In this document: piece after piece, positions 32,630 through 41,570 of the stretch
How the letters are laid out: every line of letters starts with the position of its first letter
How positions within the stretch are numbered: the first letter of the stretch is position 1
NCBI GenBank assembly: GCA_003282145.1
Contig: QBZZ01000002.1
Coordinates: 1 to 64,000 of the forward strand
DNA length: 64,000 bases
Reading direction: 5' to 3'
Source of the DNA: SAR116 cluster bacterium AG-337-N21
Lineage (GTDB): Bacteria > Pseudomonadota > Alphaproteobacteria > Puniceispirillales > Marisalimonadaceae
Notes under the pieces: generated by a model
Told to the model about the DNA's origin: nothing
Databases searched by the model: none
Seen by the model: only the letters and a program-made list of their open reading frames with translations
Position numbers and translations under genes: made by a program

Positions 32630-34921
32630 ATGAATAATTTAAATAAAATTCCAATTCATGATTCCTCTTTAAGGCATTCCACAGGTAAGGCAATTTATAT
32701 CGATGATATACCTGAACAAGAAAATTTATTACATGGGGCGCCTGTTTTATCAAAATTTGCATGCGGAAAAATAAAAAATATTAATTCTGACAAACTAAAT
32801 AACTTACCATTTTTTACTAAAGTTATTACCGCAAAAGATATTCCTGGAGAAAATGAAATTGGTCCCATTAAAAGTGGTGAACCAGTTTTAGCAGATGAAT
32901 TCTTTTCATATTTGGGTCAACCAGTTGCAATTGTTTTGGCTAAAACACATCAAGAAGCTATATACGCAAGTAATTTGGTTGATATTGAGACTGAGTTTAA
33001 TACTGAACCAATTCTTAATTTAGATGATGCATATAAACAAAATTCCTTTTTAGAAGATCCAATGGTTTTAGAAAAGGGAAACATCAAAAAAGATATGTTA
33101 AAATCAAATTATAAACTATGCGGTAATTTTGAGATTGGTGGTCAAGATCATTTTTATCTGGAAACTCATGTCGCGATGACATTTCCTGGCGAAAATGATG
33201 AATATGTGGTGTGGTCAAGTACTCAGCATCCTACTGAGGTTCAACACGGTGTTGGAAAGGTTTTAAATATACCATCGGCTAAAATCGATAGTAAAGTTCG
33301 CAGACTTGGCGGTGGTTTTGGTGGAAAGGAAAGTCAGGCTACGATTTTTGCTGCCATGTCTGCCTTAGGAGCGTATGTAACACAAAAACCTGTAAAGATT
33401 CGTCTTAATAGACATACTGATATGACAGCATCAGGAAAAAGACATGACTTTAAGGTAGATTATACGGCTGGTATTACAGACACAGGCAAGATTTTAGCTT
33501 TGGATATAAAACTTCTAAGTAATGGCGGGAATGTATTAGACTTGTCTGGACCTGTGATGACCAGGGCTATAACTCATCTTGATAATTGTTATTTCATTAA
33601 ATCACTTAAAGCAGTTGGTTATGTTTGTAAAACTAATACTGTTTCAAATACAGCCTTTAGGGGTTTTGGCGGACCACAAGGAATGTTTACAATTGAAAAT
33701 ATTCTTTATTCAGTAAGTCAATATTTAGGAAAGCCACTAGATGAAATTCGCAAACTTAATTATTATTCAAGACAAAATGGTCTAAAGACACCATACGGTC
33801 AAATTGTAAAAAACTTGAGGATAGATAGGATTTTAGATGAGGTATATAAGTTAAGTGATTATAATAACAGACTTAGAGATATTAATAAGTTTAACTTAAG
33901 TCAAAAAGCTAATAATTTGCCTTTTAGAAAAGGTATTGCCCTGATGCCAGCAAAGTTTGGCATTTCATTTAATAAACCATCATTAAATCAAGGAGGAGCG
34001 CTGGTTCATGTCTACTCAGATGGATCAATAAGGTTAAATCATGGTGGGACTGAGATGGGCCAAGGTTTATTCATTAAAGTCGCCCAAGTGGTTGCTGAAT
34101 GTTTTAAAGTTCCTGTTGAACAAATTCACATAACTTCAACCAATACTGCGGAAGTACCAAACACCTCAGCTACAGCAGCTTCTTCTGGTTCAGATTTAAA
34201 TGGCATGGCAGCATGGAACGCATCAAATGTTATAAAAAATAGAATGATCGACCATGCTGCAAAATTATTTAAAAAAAATAAAAAAGATATTGTTCTCAGT
34301 GATGGTAGAATTATTTGTGGTAACAAAAGTTTATCTTTTTCAGAGTTAGCCTTTTCCTGTTGGGAAAATCGAATTTCTTTATCTTCTACAGGTTACTATA
34401 AAACTCCCAAAATTTCATGGGATCAAGGTAAGTTGAGGGGTCACCCTTATTTTTATTTTACATGGGGAGCTGCAATTTCTGAGGCCTTATTAGATATAAA
34501 TACCGGAGAGAGTAGAATATTAAGAGCTGATATTGTTCAAGACTGTGGAAATTCTCTTAATGAAAATATTGATATCGGTCAAATTGAAGGAGGTTTTATT
34601 CAAGGTTTGGGGTGGTTGACATGTGAAGAATTATGTTTTTCCAAAGAAGGAAAATTACTTACAACTGGGCCGTCTACATATAAATTACCTGGGAGTAGAG
34701 ATATTCCTCAAATCTTCAATGTTAAATTACTAGAAAAATCAGATAATGAAGAAAAAACCATCTTTAGATCAAAAGCTGTCGGTGAGCCGCCTCTACTACT
34801 TGCAATCTCTCATTTTCTAGCGCTGAAAGAAGCAATCAGGGCTTCTTCAACAAAATCAAGACCTGAGCTTCTTAATTCTCCAGCTACTCCATCTGAAATT
34901 TTGAAAGTCTTAAAAGTTTAG
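32630..34921 (+). CDS. xdhB: Xanthine dehydrogenase molybdopterin-binding large subunit
   Basis: 763 aa, normal for bacterial XdhB. It begins with SLRHSTGKAIYIDDIPEQENLLHG, the a/b hammerhead domain. It has GGGFGGKES at about residue 225-233, FRGFGGPQGMF near 345, GGTEMGQGL near 475, and the catalytic Glu at about 719 in AVGEPPLLLA, all Moco-contacting elements of xanthine oxidoreductase. It oxidises hypoxanthine/xanthine to urate in the cytoplasm with the small subunit. It opens the purine degradation pathway whose later steps are encoded from 35 to 44 kb. Confidence 0.93.
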   Translation: MNNLNKIPIHDSSLRHSTGKAIYIDDIPEQENLLHGAPVLSKFACGKIKNINSDKLNNLPFFTKVITAKDIPGENEIGPIKSGEPVLADEFFSYLGQPVAIVLAKTHQEAIYASNLVDIETEFNTEPILNLDDAYKQNSFLEDPMVLEKGNIKKDMLKSNYKLCGNFEIGGQDHFYLETHVAMTFPGENDEYVVWSSTQHPTEVQHGVGKVLNIPSAKIDSKVRRLGGGFGGKESQATIFAAMSALGAYVTQKPVKIRLNRHTDMTASGKRHDFKVDYTAGITDTGKILALDIKLLSNGGNVLDLSGPVMTRAITHLDNCYFIKSLKAVGYVCKTNTVSNTAFRGFGGPQGMFTIENILYSVSQYLGKPLDEIRKLNYYSRQNGLKTPYGQIVKNLRIDRILDEVYKLSDYNNRLRDINKFNLSQKANNLPFRKGIALMPAKFGISFNKPSLNQGGALVHVYSDGSIRLNHGGTEMGQGLFIKVAQVVAECFKVPVEQIHITSTNTAEVPNTSATAASSGSDLNGMAAWNASNVIKNRMIDHAAKLFKKNKKDIVLSDGRIICGNKSLSFSELAFSCWENRISLSSTGYYKTPKISWDQGKLRGHPYFYFTWGAAISEALLDINTGESRILRADIVQDCGNSLNENIDIGQIEGGFIQGLGWLTCEELCFSKEGKLLTTGPSTYKLPGSRDIPQIFNVKLLEKSDNEEKTIFRSKAVGEPPLLLAISHFLALKEAIRASSTKSRPELLNSPATPSEILKVLKV

Positions 34922-35059
34922 TTATCAACAACATCTTCTCTAACAATTGTTTCTTTTGGAATTCGTAAAAATTTTACTTTTCATCTCTACTATAATTATA
35001 CATTTAAAAGTTTGATAAATATTGTTACATTACAACACAAAAAATTTTCGAGCTTTAGT

Positions 35060-36418
35060 ATGAAAATAGCAAATTTATTAATTAAAAATGCTCAAATAAT
35101 TGCAACAATGGATGATGAAAGAAAAGAAATATCTAACAAATCTATTTATTGTGAAAATGGCAAAATTATTGACATCGGGGATCTTGAAAATTTTAATTAT
35201 AACCCTGGATTAATAATTGATGCACATGAAATGGTTGTTATACCTGGTTTGGTAAATACTCATCATCATTTATTTCAAAATTTGACACGCTGTTATCCTG
35301 GCTCCCAAAATGAGTCATTATTTGGATGGCTTACAAATTTATATCCTATTTGGAGTAAAATATTACCCTCTGATATTTATATTTCAACTTTAATTGGATT
35401 ATCTGAAATGGTTATTAGTGGGTGTACTACTTCTAGTGATCATTTATACCTCTTTCCAAATGGATCAAAGCTTGAAAATCAGATTGAAGCATCAAGTGAG
35501 ATTGGTTGTAGATTTCACGCCACTAGAGGCTCAATGAGCATAGGTGTTAGTAAGGGAGGACTTCCGCCAGACGCACTTACTGAAAACGAAAACTCAATTA
35601 TAAAAGATTGCCAAAGGGTTATTGAAAATTTTCATGATTCTTCTGAATTTTCAATGTTAAAAATTGCTTTAGCACCATGTTCTCCATTTAGCGTTAGTCA
35701 AGATTTGATGAAGGAAACTGCTAAGTTAGCTAGAAATTACTCAGTTAGTATGCATACTCATTTAGCAGAAAATAACGAAGATATTGTTTATACCAAACAA
35801 AATTTTGGTATGTCCCCAGGTGAGTATATTGAAGACTTAGGGTGGGTTGGAGATGATGTTTGGCATGCTCATTGTGTAAAATTAAATGAAGATGAAATTG
35901 AATTATTTTCTAGAACAGGTACTGGTATTGCTCATTGTCCTTGTTCAAACATGAGGTTAGCAAGTGGAATAGCTCCTTTGAGAACGTGGATAGATAAAGG
36001 TGTGAAAGTAGGGTTAGGTGTAGACGGTTCAAGTTCAAATGATAGTGGATATCTTTTAAATGAAGCTCGCCAAGCAATGTTGTTACAGAGAGTAAACTTA
36101 GGTGCTAATAAATTTTCACCAAGAGAAGCATTATTTACTGCAACAAGGGGTGGTGCAGAAGTATTAAATAGAAATGATATTGGTCAGATTTCTATTGGTA
36201 AAGCTGCAGATTTTGCAATATATGATTTGAATAAAATTGCCATGTCTGGAGCTTGGAGTGATCCACTGGCAGCGTTGGTATTATGTACCCCTTTGGAAAC
36301 AGCGTACACAATTTGTAATGGAAATATAATTTCTCAAAAAGGTCATTTAAATAATTTTGATCTTAATTTATCTTTAGAAAAACATAAGGTTGCGTCAAAA
36401 AGATTGCTGGATTTATAG
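35060..36418 (+). CDS. Guanine / 8-oxoguanine deaminase (amidohydrolase)
   Basis: About 452 aa from the ATG at 35060 (MKIANLLIKNAQIIATMDD); a TTG at 35012 would add 16 unconserved residues. Metal-dependent amidohydrolase with VNTHHHLFQNLTR (HxHH metal site as in 8-oxoguanine deaminases), MHTHLAEN, a His in DVWHAHCVKL and the catalytic Asp in GLGVDGSSSND. This branch deaminates 8-oxoguanine or guanine to urate or xanthine, directly feeding purine degradation. It follows xdhB with its own leader of about 140 bases. It is convergent with allA, the stop regions overlapping by six bases. Confidence 0.85.
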   Translation: MKIANLLIKNAQIIATMDDERKEISNKSIYCENGKIIDIGDLENFNYNPGLIIDAHEMVVIPGLVNTHHHLFQNLTRCYPGSQNESLFGWLTNLYPIWSKILPSDIYISTLIGLSEMVISGCTTSSDHLYLFPNGSKLENQIEASSEIGCRFHATRGSMSIGVSKGGLPPDALTENENSIIKDCQRVIENFHDSSEFSMLKIALAPCSPFSVSQDLMKETAKLARNYSVSMHTHLAENNEDIVYTKQNFGMSPGEYIEDLGWVGDDVWHAHCVKLNEDEIELFSRTGTGIAHCPCSNMRLASGIAPLRTWIDKGVKVGLGVDGSSSNDSGYLLNEARQAMLLQRVNLGANKFSPREALFTATRGGAEVLNRNDIGQISIGKAADFAIYDLNKIAMSGAWSDPLAALVLCTPLETAYTICNGNIISQKGHLNNFDLNLSLEKHKVASKRLLDL

Positions 36419-36925
36419 AGTTATGTATCTAGTTTCATTATCTGTGAAATGATATTCTTTTAAATTAATAGAAGAATCTTCTTGATCATTTATTCTATCA
36501 ATCACCCAAAAATCTTGTTTCTTTTTAACTAAAAGAGGGTGGTGCCAAACATTTTTATTGTATGTAACACCAGTATCTCCGTTAACATGGAAACATCTTA
36601 AAGTATCTAAATTTGGTAATTCATTTATTTCCTCACTAACAACTATTAACCAATCATAATCTTGAATTGGAAGAAAACTTTGTGAGGCAACAGGATGTTT
36701 TTCCATAATCTTTATTTCTATAGGAAGTTCTCTTGGTAAACCAGAAAAGATAGAAATACCTGAATTTCCATCTTTACTTTTTAAATCTAACTTTGAAATG
36801 TTATGATATCTAGTAGTAGTTCCTTGATTGATAGAACGCAATTCTGATGCATTTTTCTTTTCTAAAACATTCCCAAATCTAGAAAAAATATTAGAATCTA
36901 ATTTTTCAATTGGAATATTATTCAT
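36413..36925 (-). CDS. allA: Ureidoglycolate lyase
   Basis: 170 aa, ureidoglycolate lyase/hydrolase (AllA) family. It starts NIPIEKLDSNIFSRFGNVLE and carries HPVASQSFLPIQDYDWLIVV and HVNGDTGVTYNKNVWHHPLLV, the conserved cupin-like active-site segments. Reaction: ureidoglycolate to glyoxylate plus urea. It is one base downstream of the allantoicase gene, whose product it uses, giving a tight functional pair. Confidence 0.93.
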   Translation of the reverse strand: MNNIPIEKLDSNIFSRFGNVLEKKNASELRSINQGTTTRYHNISKLDLKSKDGNSGISIFSGLPRELPIEIKIMEKHPVASQSFLPIQDYDWLIVVSEEINELPNLDTLRCFHVNGDTGVTYNKNVWHHPLLVKKKQDFWVIDRINDQEDSSINLKEYHFTDNETRYITL

Positions 36926-36926
36926 T

Positions 36927-37919
36927 TTATAATTTTATACCAAAAATTCTTAATCTTGATACTCCTCCGTCAGGATAAATATTCAATCTGACATGAGTTA
37001 CACCTTTAGTTGACGTATCATTAACTTCGTAATTATGTATATTGTCTGCTTGAAGTTTTGATTTATCCAAGATGTATTTCCAGTTATGTGAGTCATTAAT
37101 CACTTCTTCTAAACCTTTGTTTTTGTCAAAGTTTGAGACTTGCACTGATGCTTGATCTGGATAATTTCCTTTAAAATGAGCAGTATCTATTTCAATTTTT
37201 TTTATCAGACCCTTGGTTGCTAATTTAATTATAATCCAGTCATTACCAGGTTCTCTTCTCCTTCTAGTTTCCCATCCATCACCCATTGTTTTTCCTCTTC
37301 CATGAGATAGAAGAGCAGATACGTCACCATAATGAGCATTATTATAAGCAACAATAGAACCACCTAATTTTAAAGATGATAATTCAATTAGATTATTTTT
37401 ATTATCATAATTCTCCCAATTAAGTTTTACTTCACCAAATAATCTTAATCTTGCAACTCCTCCGTCAGGAAAAATTTGTAATTTTATGAAATTAACTTTT
37501 GTTTTTGATTCAATTTTAAATTTATTACCGGAATCACCTTTTAAAGATGTTTTAGAGAGTATTTCAATCCAGTCTGAGTCTTTGCTAGGTTTTTGATCAC
37601 TATATAGACCTTCAATTGAAGCAAAAGGAGGAAAATTTCCGGTAAAAAAACTTGTATCAATATCTATCTCAGTAATAATTCCTGGAGATCCTAATTCTAT
37701 TATAGCCCAATCATTGCCACCATCTCTTCTTCTTTTACTCTCCCATCCATCCATCCACTTTCCATGCTCATCATATTTATCTTCAATGAAGACTGGCTCT
37801 TTGTCATCTAGCATACGGGAAACTTCACCGAAAAAATCATCAGAAACTTCAATTATTTTTGTACCAATTTTTGGAGAAGCTAGATTAGTTAAATTTTGAT
37901 TTATATCGTTAGTGCTCAT
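36927..37919 (-). CDS. alc: Allantoicase
   Basis: 330 aa with the two tandem jelly-roll repeats of allantoicase: each half contains GDVSALLSHG/GEVSRMLDD, a GWE(T/S)(R/K)RRR-GNDW segment and ending PDGGVARLRLFGE/PDGGVSRLRIFGI. Reaction: allantoate plus water to ureidoglycolate plus urea. The order is allantoicase then ureidoglycolate lyase on the minus strand, 15 bases downstream of the hydantoinase-type amidohydrolase. Complete and without lesions. Confidence 0.95.
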   Translation of the reverse strand: MSTNDINQNLTNLASPKIGTKIIEVSDDFFGEVSRMLDDKEPVFIEDKYDEHGKWMDGWESKRRRDGGNDWAIIELGSPGIITEIDIDTSFFTGNFPPFASIEGLYSDQKPSKDSDWIEILSKTSLKGDSGNKFKIESKTKVNFIKLQIFPDGGVARLRLFGEVKLNWENYDNKNNLIELSSLKLGGSIVAYNNAHYGDVSALLSHGRGKTMGDGWETRRRREPGNDWIIIKLATKGLIKKIEIDTAHFKGNYPDQASVQVSNFDKNKGLEEVINDSHNWKYILDKSKLQADNIHNYEVNDTSTKGVTHVRLNIYPDGGVSRLRIFGIKL

Positions 37920-37934
37920 TTTTTTCCTATTTAT

Positions 37935-39341
37935 TTAAAGCATACAAAAATCTCTAAAAATATATTTTCCTAAATTTTTGTTAACTATGAATTCATTCTG
38001 ATCGTAAATTTTGTTACCTCTTAACCAAGTTTGTATTGGCCATCCAGTAATATCTAAACCTTCATAAGGCGTATAATCAGAGCCATGGCTTAGATTAATT
38101 TGTTGAATTTTATCTTTTTTATTAGGATCCCAAATTGTTATATCAGCATCAGATCCAACTTTAATTGATCCTTTTTCAGGATAAAGTCCATACATTTTGG
38201 CAGGATTAGTAGAAGTTAGCTCTACAAACCTTTCCAAGCTGATTCTATTTTTGCTTACTCCTTCAGAAAACAAAATTGGCAATCTTGTTTCCACTCCTGG
38301 GATACCATTTGGGACCCATTTAAATGATGTTCTTGCTCCAGGCCTATCTTTACCTTTACTATCTTTAAAACGGAATGGGCAGTGATCTGATGAAAAGATA
38401 TCAAAAGTTCCATCGATTAATCCATCCCAAATAGCCTGTTGACTTTCCAAATCTCTTGGCGGAGGTGAGCATACGTATTTTGCTCCCTCAAAATCCATAT
38501 TTAATCCCTTCATATCATCTTCAGTTAAACAAATATACTGAGGGCAAGTTTCAGAAAAAATTTTAATTCCTTTATCTTTTGCCCATTTAATTTGAGATAG
38601 TGCCTCCTCTCCCGAAACATGAACAATTACAATTGGAATATCAACTATTTGGGCATGACTTATTGCTCTGTGCGTTGCTTCTCTTTCCACAATCTGAGGC
38701 CTAGACAAACCATGATAATAAGGGGCTAATTTTCCTTCATCTTCTAATTTTTTTGTTAAAAATCTAATAGCATCATATCCTTCAGCATGGACCATGACTA
38801 ACGTTTTCTCATTTTTAGCAACTTCGAAAACTTTTAAGAGTTCTTCATCATTTAAAACCAGATCGTCATATGTCATAAATACTTTAAAAGAGGTATAACC
38901 ATCTCTAGCTAGTGCAGGGAGTTCTTGTCCTAAAACTTGTGGTGAGGGGTCACTTATAATTAAGTGAAATGAAGTATCTACAAACAAATTGCCATTAGCT
39001 TTTTTATGATAACTTTCTACACATTCTCTGAGGGATTGTCCTTTTTCTTGCATAGCAAAAGGTAAAACTGTGGTATTACCTCCAGCCGCGGCAGATTTTG
39101 TAGCGCTTTGAAAGTTGTCAGCCATTTCAACGTCTGGTCCTGATGGTTGATCTATGTGGACATGGGCATCTATACCGCCAGGCAGAACTAATAGGTTAGA
39201 AACATCCTCTACAATTTTTGCGTCAGCATTAATCTCGCCTATTTCACGAATTTTTCCGTCAGCAACGGCAATGTCGCAGTCTTCTACACCATTTTCAGTT
39301 ACTGTTTTTCCATTTTTAAAAATTATGTCAAAGTTTTTCAT
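37935..39341 (-). CDS. Dihydropyrimidinase / D-hydantoinase family amidohydrolase
   Basis: 468 aa. Cyclic amidohydrolase with LPGGIDAHVHIDQPSG (two metal His), the carboxylated Lys in YTSFKVFMTYDD, VMVHAEG, VIVHVSGEEAL and FSSDHCPF (metal Asp). Sequence style is dihydropyrimidinase/hydantoinase rather than the AllB allantoinase. It lies between allantoicase and the urate oxidase gene in a ureide operon. It may open hydantoin, dihydropyrimidine or allantoin rings. Because a PuuE-type allantoinase is also encoded (43.3 kb), its exact substrate is open. Confidence 0.87.
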   Translation of the reverse strand: MKNFDIIFKNGKTVTENGVEDCDIAVADGKIREIGEINADAKIVEDVSNLLVLPGGIDAHVHIDQPSGPDVEMADNFQSATKSAAAGGNTTVLPFAMQEKGQSLRECVESYHKKANGNLFVDTSFHLIISDPSPQVLGQELPALARDGYTSFKVFMTYDDLVLNDEELLKVFEVAKNEKTLVMVHAEGYDAIRFLTKKLEDEGKLAPYYHGLSRPQIVEREATHRAISHAQIVDIPIVIVHVSGEEALSQIKWAKDKGIKIFSETCPQYICLTEDDMKGLNMDFEGAKYVCSPPPRDLESQQAIWDGLIDGTFDIFSSDHCPFRFKDSKGKDRPGARTSFKWVPNGIPGVETRLPILFSEGVSKNRISLERFVELTSTNPAKMYGLYPEKGSIKVGSDADITIWDPNKKDKIQQINLSHGSDYTPYEGLDITGWPIQTWLRGNKIYDQNEFIVNKNLGKYIFRDFCML

Positions 39342-39358
39342 GAACTATACTCCAATGA

Positions 39359-40582
39359 CTATTTATTTTTCAGATTATGAACACTCATATAAAGTTGATT
39401 AATTAAATTTCTTTCATCTTCTTCAAGAAAAGAAATATTCCCAGGTGGCATGGCATATGATATCACAGACTGTTTATATATATTATCAATATTGTTTATT
39501 ATATCTGTAGGTGTTTCTAAATTGACTAATTTTGGAGCATTTTTCATATTTTCCCATAAAGGCTCTTTTGCATGACACATTGAACATTTAGATACAATTA
39601 TCTCTTGAGCACTTACCAAAGTTTTTTCTGGGATTAGTTCGATCAAAGTAGCTGTGTTTTTTACGTTATTTAGTTTTGGTTTACCCAAATCTGAAATATA
39701 AAAAATTATTGATCCTAGAATAATTATTGGAACACATACCCAATAAGGTGGTTTGGCTCCAGTATGTTTAATATTGAAAAAATGTCTAATGAGCGCTCCA
39801 ATTATTAAAATAATTGAAATGATTATCCAAGAATATTTTGTAGCATAAATTAAAGGATAATGATTTGAAATCATTATAAAAATCACTGGCAATGTTAAGT
39901 AATTGTTATGAAGAGATCGTTGTTTAGCAATAGCACCATGAATTGGGTTAGGGGTCTCATTTGCTAGCAAACTAGCTACAACTTTTTTTTGACCAGGAAT
40001 TATGATCATAAGAACATTAGCAACCATTATAGTACCTAAAACTGTACCTATCTGCATAAATGCTCCTCTATAACTAAATATTTCAGAATAAGCCCACGAC
40101 ATGACAGTGATTAAAATAAATATAGAGCTGATTAATACATAGACATTTGTTTTTAATGATAATCTGCACACAAAATCATAAATTACCCAACCAGAGACGA
40201 CGCCTAGTAATGAAATTATTACAGCTTCATATTTTTCTAAATCATATTTGACAATATCAATCATGTATAATTCAGCACCTGCGTAATATATAAGAGCTAA
40301 CAAAGCAAAACCTGAAACCCAAGTTGCATAGGCTTCCCATTTAAACCAGGTTAATTCTGAAGGCATTTTTGATGGTGCAACAAGATATTTAACTAAGTGA
40401 TAAAATCCACCTCCATGAACTTGCCAAGCTTCTCCATGAGATTTATCTGGAAGATTATTATTTTGTTTTAAACTTAAATCTAAAGCAATAAAATAAAAGC
40501 TTGAGCCAATCCATGCAATACCTGCAATGACATGGAACCATCTCAAAATTAGTTCAGTCCATTCTTCCAATAAAAATATCAA
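39359..40582 (-). CDS. puuD: Urate hydroxylase PuuD (membrane cytochrome c urate oxidase)
   Basis: 407 aa. About eight transmembrane helices fill the first 300 residues, with HVIAGIAWIGSSFYFIALD and GEAWQVHGGGFYHLVKYLVAPSKMP, both hallmarks of PuuD. The C-terminal 100 residues are a cytochrome c domain with CSMCH at residues 333-337 (heme) and a probable distal Met378 (AMPPGN). PuuD oxidises urate to 5-hydroxyisourate, passing electrons to the respiratory chain rather than making hydrogen peroxide. It is four bases after hydroxyisourate hydrolase, the next enzyme in the pathway. Confidence 0.93.
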   Translation of the reverse strand: MIFLLEEWTELILRWFHVIAGIAWIGSSFYFIALDLSLKQNNNLPDKSHGEAWQVHGGGFYHLVKYLVAPSKMPSELTWFKWEAYATWVSGFALLALIYYAGAELYMIDIVKYDLEKYEAVIISLLGVVSGWVIYDFVCRLSLKTNVYVLISSIFILITVMSWAYSEIFSYRGAFMQIGTVLGTIMVANVLMIIIPGQKKVVASLLANETPNPIHGAIAKQRSLHNNYLTLPVIFIMISNHYPLIYATKYSWIIISIILIIGALIRHFFNIKHTGAKPPYWVCVPIIILGSIIFYISDLGKPKLNNVKNTATLIELIPEKTLVSAQEIIVSKCSMCHAKEPLWENMKNAPKLVNLETPTDIINNIDNIYKQSVISYAMPPGNISFLEEDERNLINQLYMSVHNLKNK

Positions 40583-40585
40583 AAA

Positions 40586-40936
40586 TTAGCTCCCTCTATA
40601 AGTACTATAGCCAAAAGGAGATAGTAATAGTGGTACATGGTAATGTTCAGATTTATTATTTACAAAAAATCTAATGGGTATTTTGTCAAGAAAAACATGT
40701 TTAAGGTGAGTATTTTGTTTTTTCAGATAATCACCAGCAAAAAATAATAATTCATAATGACTTTCCTCTAAGCTTTCAGCAGATAACAATGGTTCGTCAA
40801 TTCTACCATCCTCATTAGTCAAAACAGTTTTGATCAAAATTTTCTCAATATCTAATATTTTGTACAATTCAATTTTTAATTCTACTGCCGGTTCACCCTT
40901 GCTAGTATCTAAAACATGAGTTGAAAGACCCGCCAT
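40586..40936 (-). CDS. uraH: 5-Hydroxyisourate hydrolase (transthyretin-like)
   Basis: 116 aa. It shows the N-terminal LSTHVLDTSKGEPA and C-terminal YHVPLLLSPFGYSTYRGS signatures; the YRGS tail and the His residues are the HIUase active site and distinguish it from vertebrate transthyretin. It has no signal peptide, so cytoplasmic. Reaction: 5-hydroxyisourate to OHCU. It starts the minus-strand operon (uraH, puuD, hydantoinase, alc, allA) and is divergent from uraD. Confidence 0.96.
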   Translation of the reverse strand: MAGLSTHVLDTSKGEPAVELKIELYKILDIEKILIKTVLTNEDGRIDEPLLSAESLEESHYELLFFAGDYLKKQNTHLKHVFLDKIPIRFFVNNKSEHYHVPLLLSPFGYSTYRGS

Positions 40937-41004
40937 ATTTTTCTCTATTTAAATTTGTATAAAGTATGCTTAAATTCACTGACATAATAATGTCAGGTAA
41001 AATA

Positions 41005-41526
41005 ATGTACAATAAAACTTTCAAATTTCTTTCTAAAAAAATGGAAAGAGAAGAAATAATAGATCTACTAAAAGGTGTTTATGAGCATTCTAAATGGGTA
41101 CCAGAAAGATTGTTAAATGAGAATATTAGCGAGATTCAAACAAAAGAAGAATTACAATTGATGATGAAAAAAATAGTTGATGATTCTTCAGAAACAGAGA
41201 AATTAACTTTGATTAATGCTCATCCTGAACTTGGAAAAAAACTTCAAAAAAAAGAAAAATTAACAAAGTTTTCGGAAGATGAACAAAAGTCTGCTGGTTT
41301 AGATCAATGCTCTGATGAAGAATTTAAAATTTTAACTAATCTCAACAATGTATATAGATTAAAATTTAAATTTCCATTTATAATTGCAGTGAAAGGTCTA
41401 AATAAAAATCAGATCATAGATAATATGCAAAAGAGGGTTAAGAACATTAAAACTAAAGAATTTGAAACTGCTATTAGTGAAATTCACAAAATTGCTGAAC
41501 TAAGAATTAAAGATTTGACTTATTAA
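41005..41526 (+). CDS. uraD: OHCU decarboxylase
   Basis: About 173 aa from the ATG at 41005, preferred because AGG lies seven bases upstream and the length matches the family; the frame is open back to an ATG at 40966. Motifs are GVYEHSKWVPERL near residue 25-37, the catalytic His in NAHPELGKK near 75-83 and FIIAVKGLNKNQI. It decarboxylates 2-oxo-4-hydroxy-4-carboxy-5-ureidoimidazoline to S-allantoin. Divergent from uraH, the preceding enzyme, and first of a plus-strand run leading to puuE. Confidence 0.92.
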   Translation: MYNKTFKFLSKKMEREEIIDLLKGVYEHSKWVPERLLNENISEIQTKEELQLMMKKIVDDSSETEKLTLINAHPELGKKLQKKEKLTKFSEDEQKSAGLDQCSDEEFKILTNLNNVYRLKFKFPFIIAVKGLNKNQIIDNMQKRVKNIKTKEFETAISEIHKIAELRIKDLTY

Positions 41527-41570
41527 GTAGCTAATTTAATTTTTATTCCAGATAAATTTTAGGAAGGTAA

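Noticed and set aside
35012-35059. N-terminal extension of the guanine/8-oxoguanine deaminase from TTG 35012
   Set aside because: The extra 16 residues are not like the family start; the ATG at 35060 gives the expected LLIKNAQIIATMDD beginning.
37935-39341. Calling this amidohydrolase the pathway allantoinase
   Set aside because: Its motifs are dihydropyrimidinase/hydantoinase-like and a PuuE-type allantoinase is encoded at 43.3 kb, so the simpler name would overstate the evidence.
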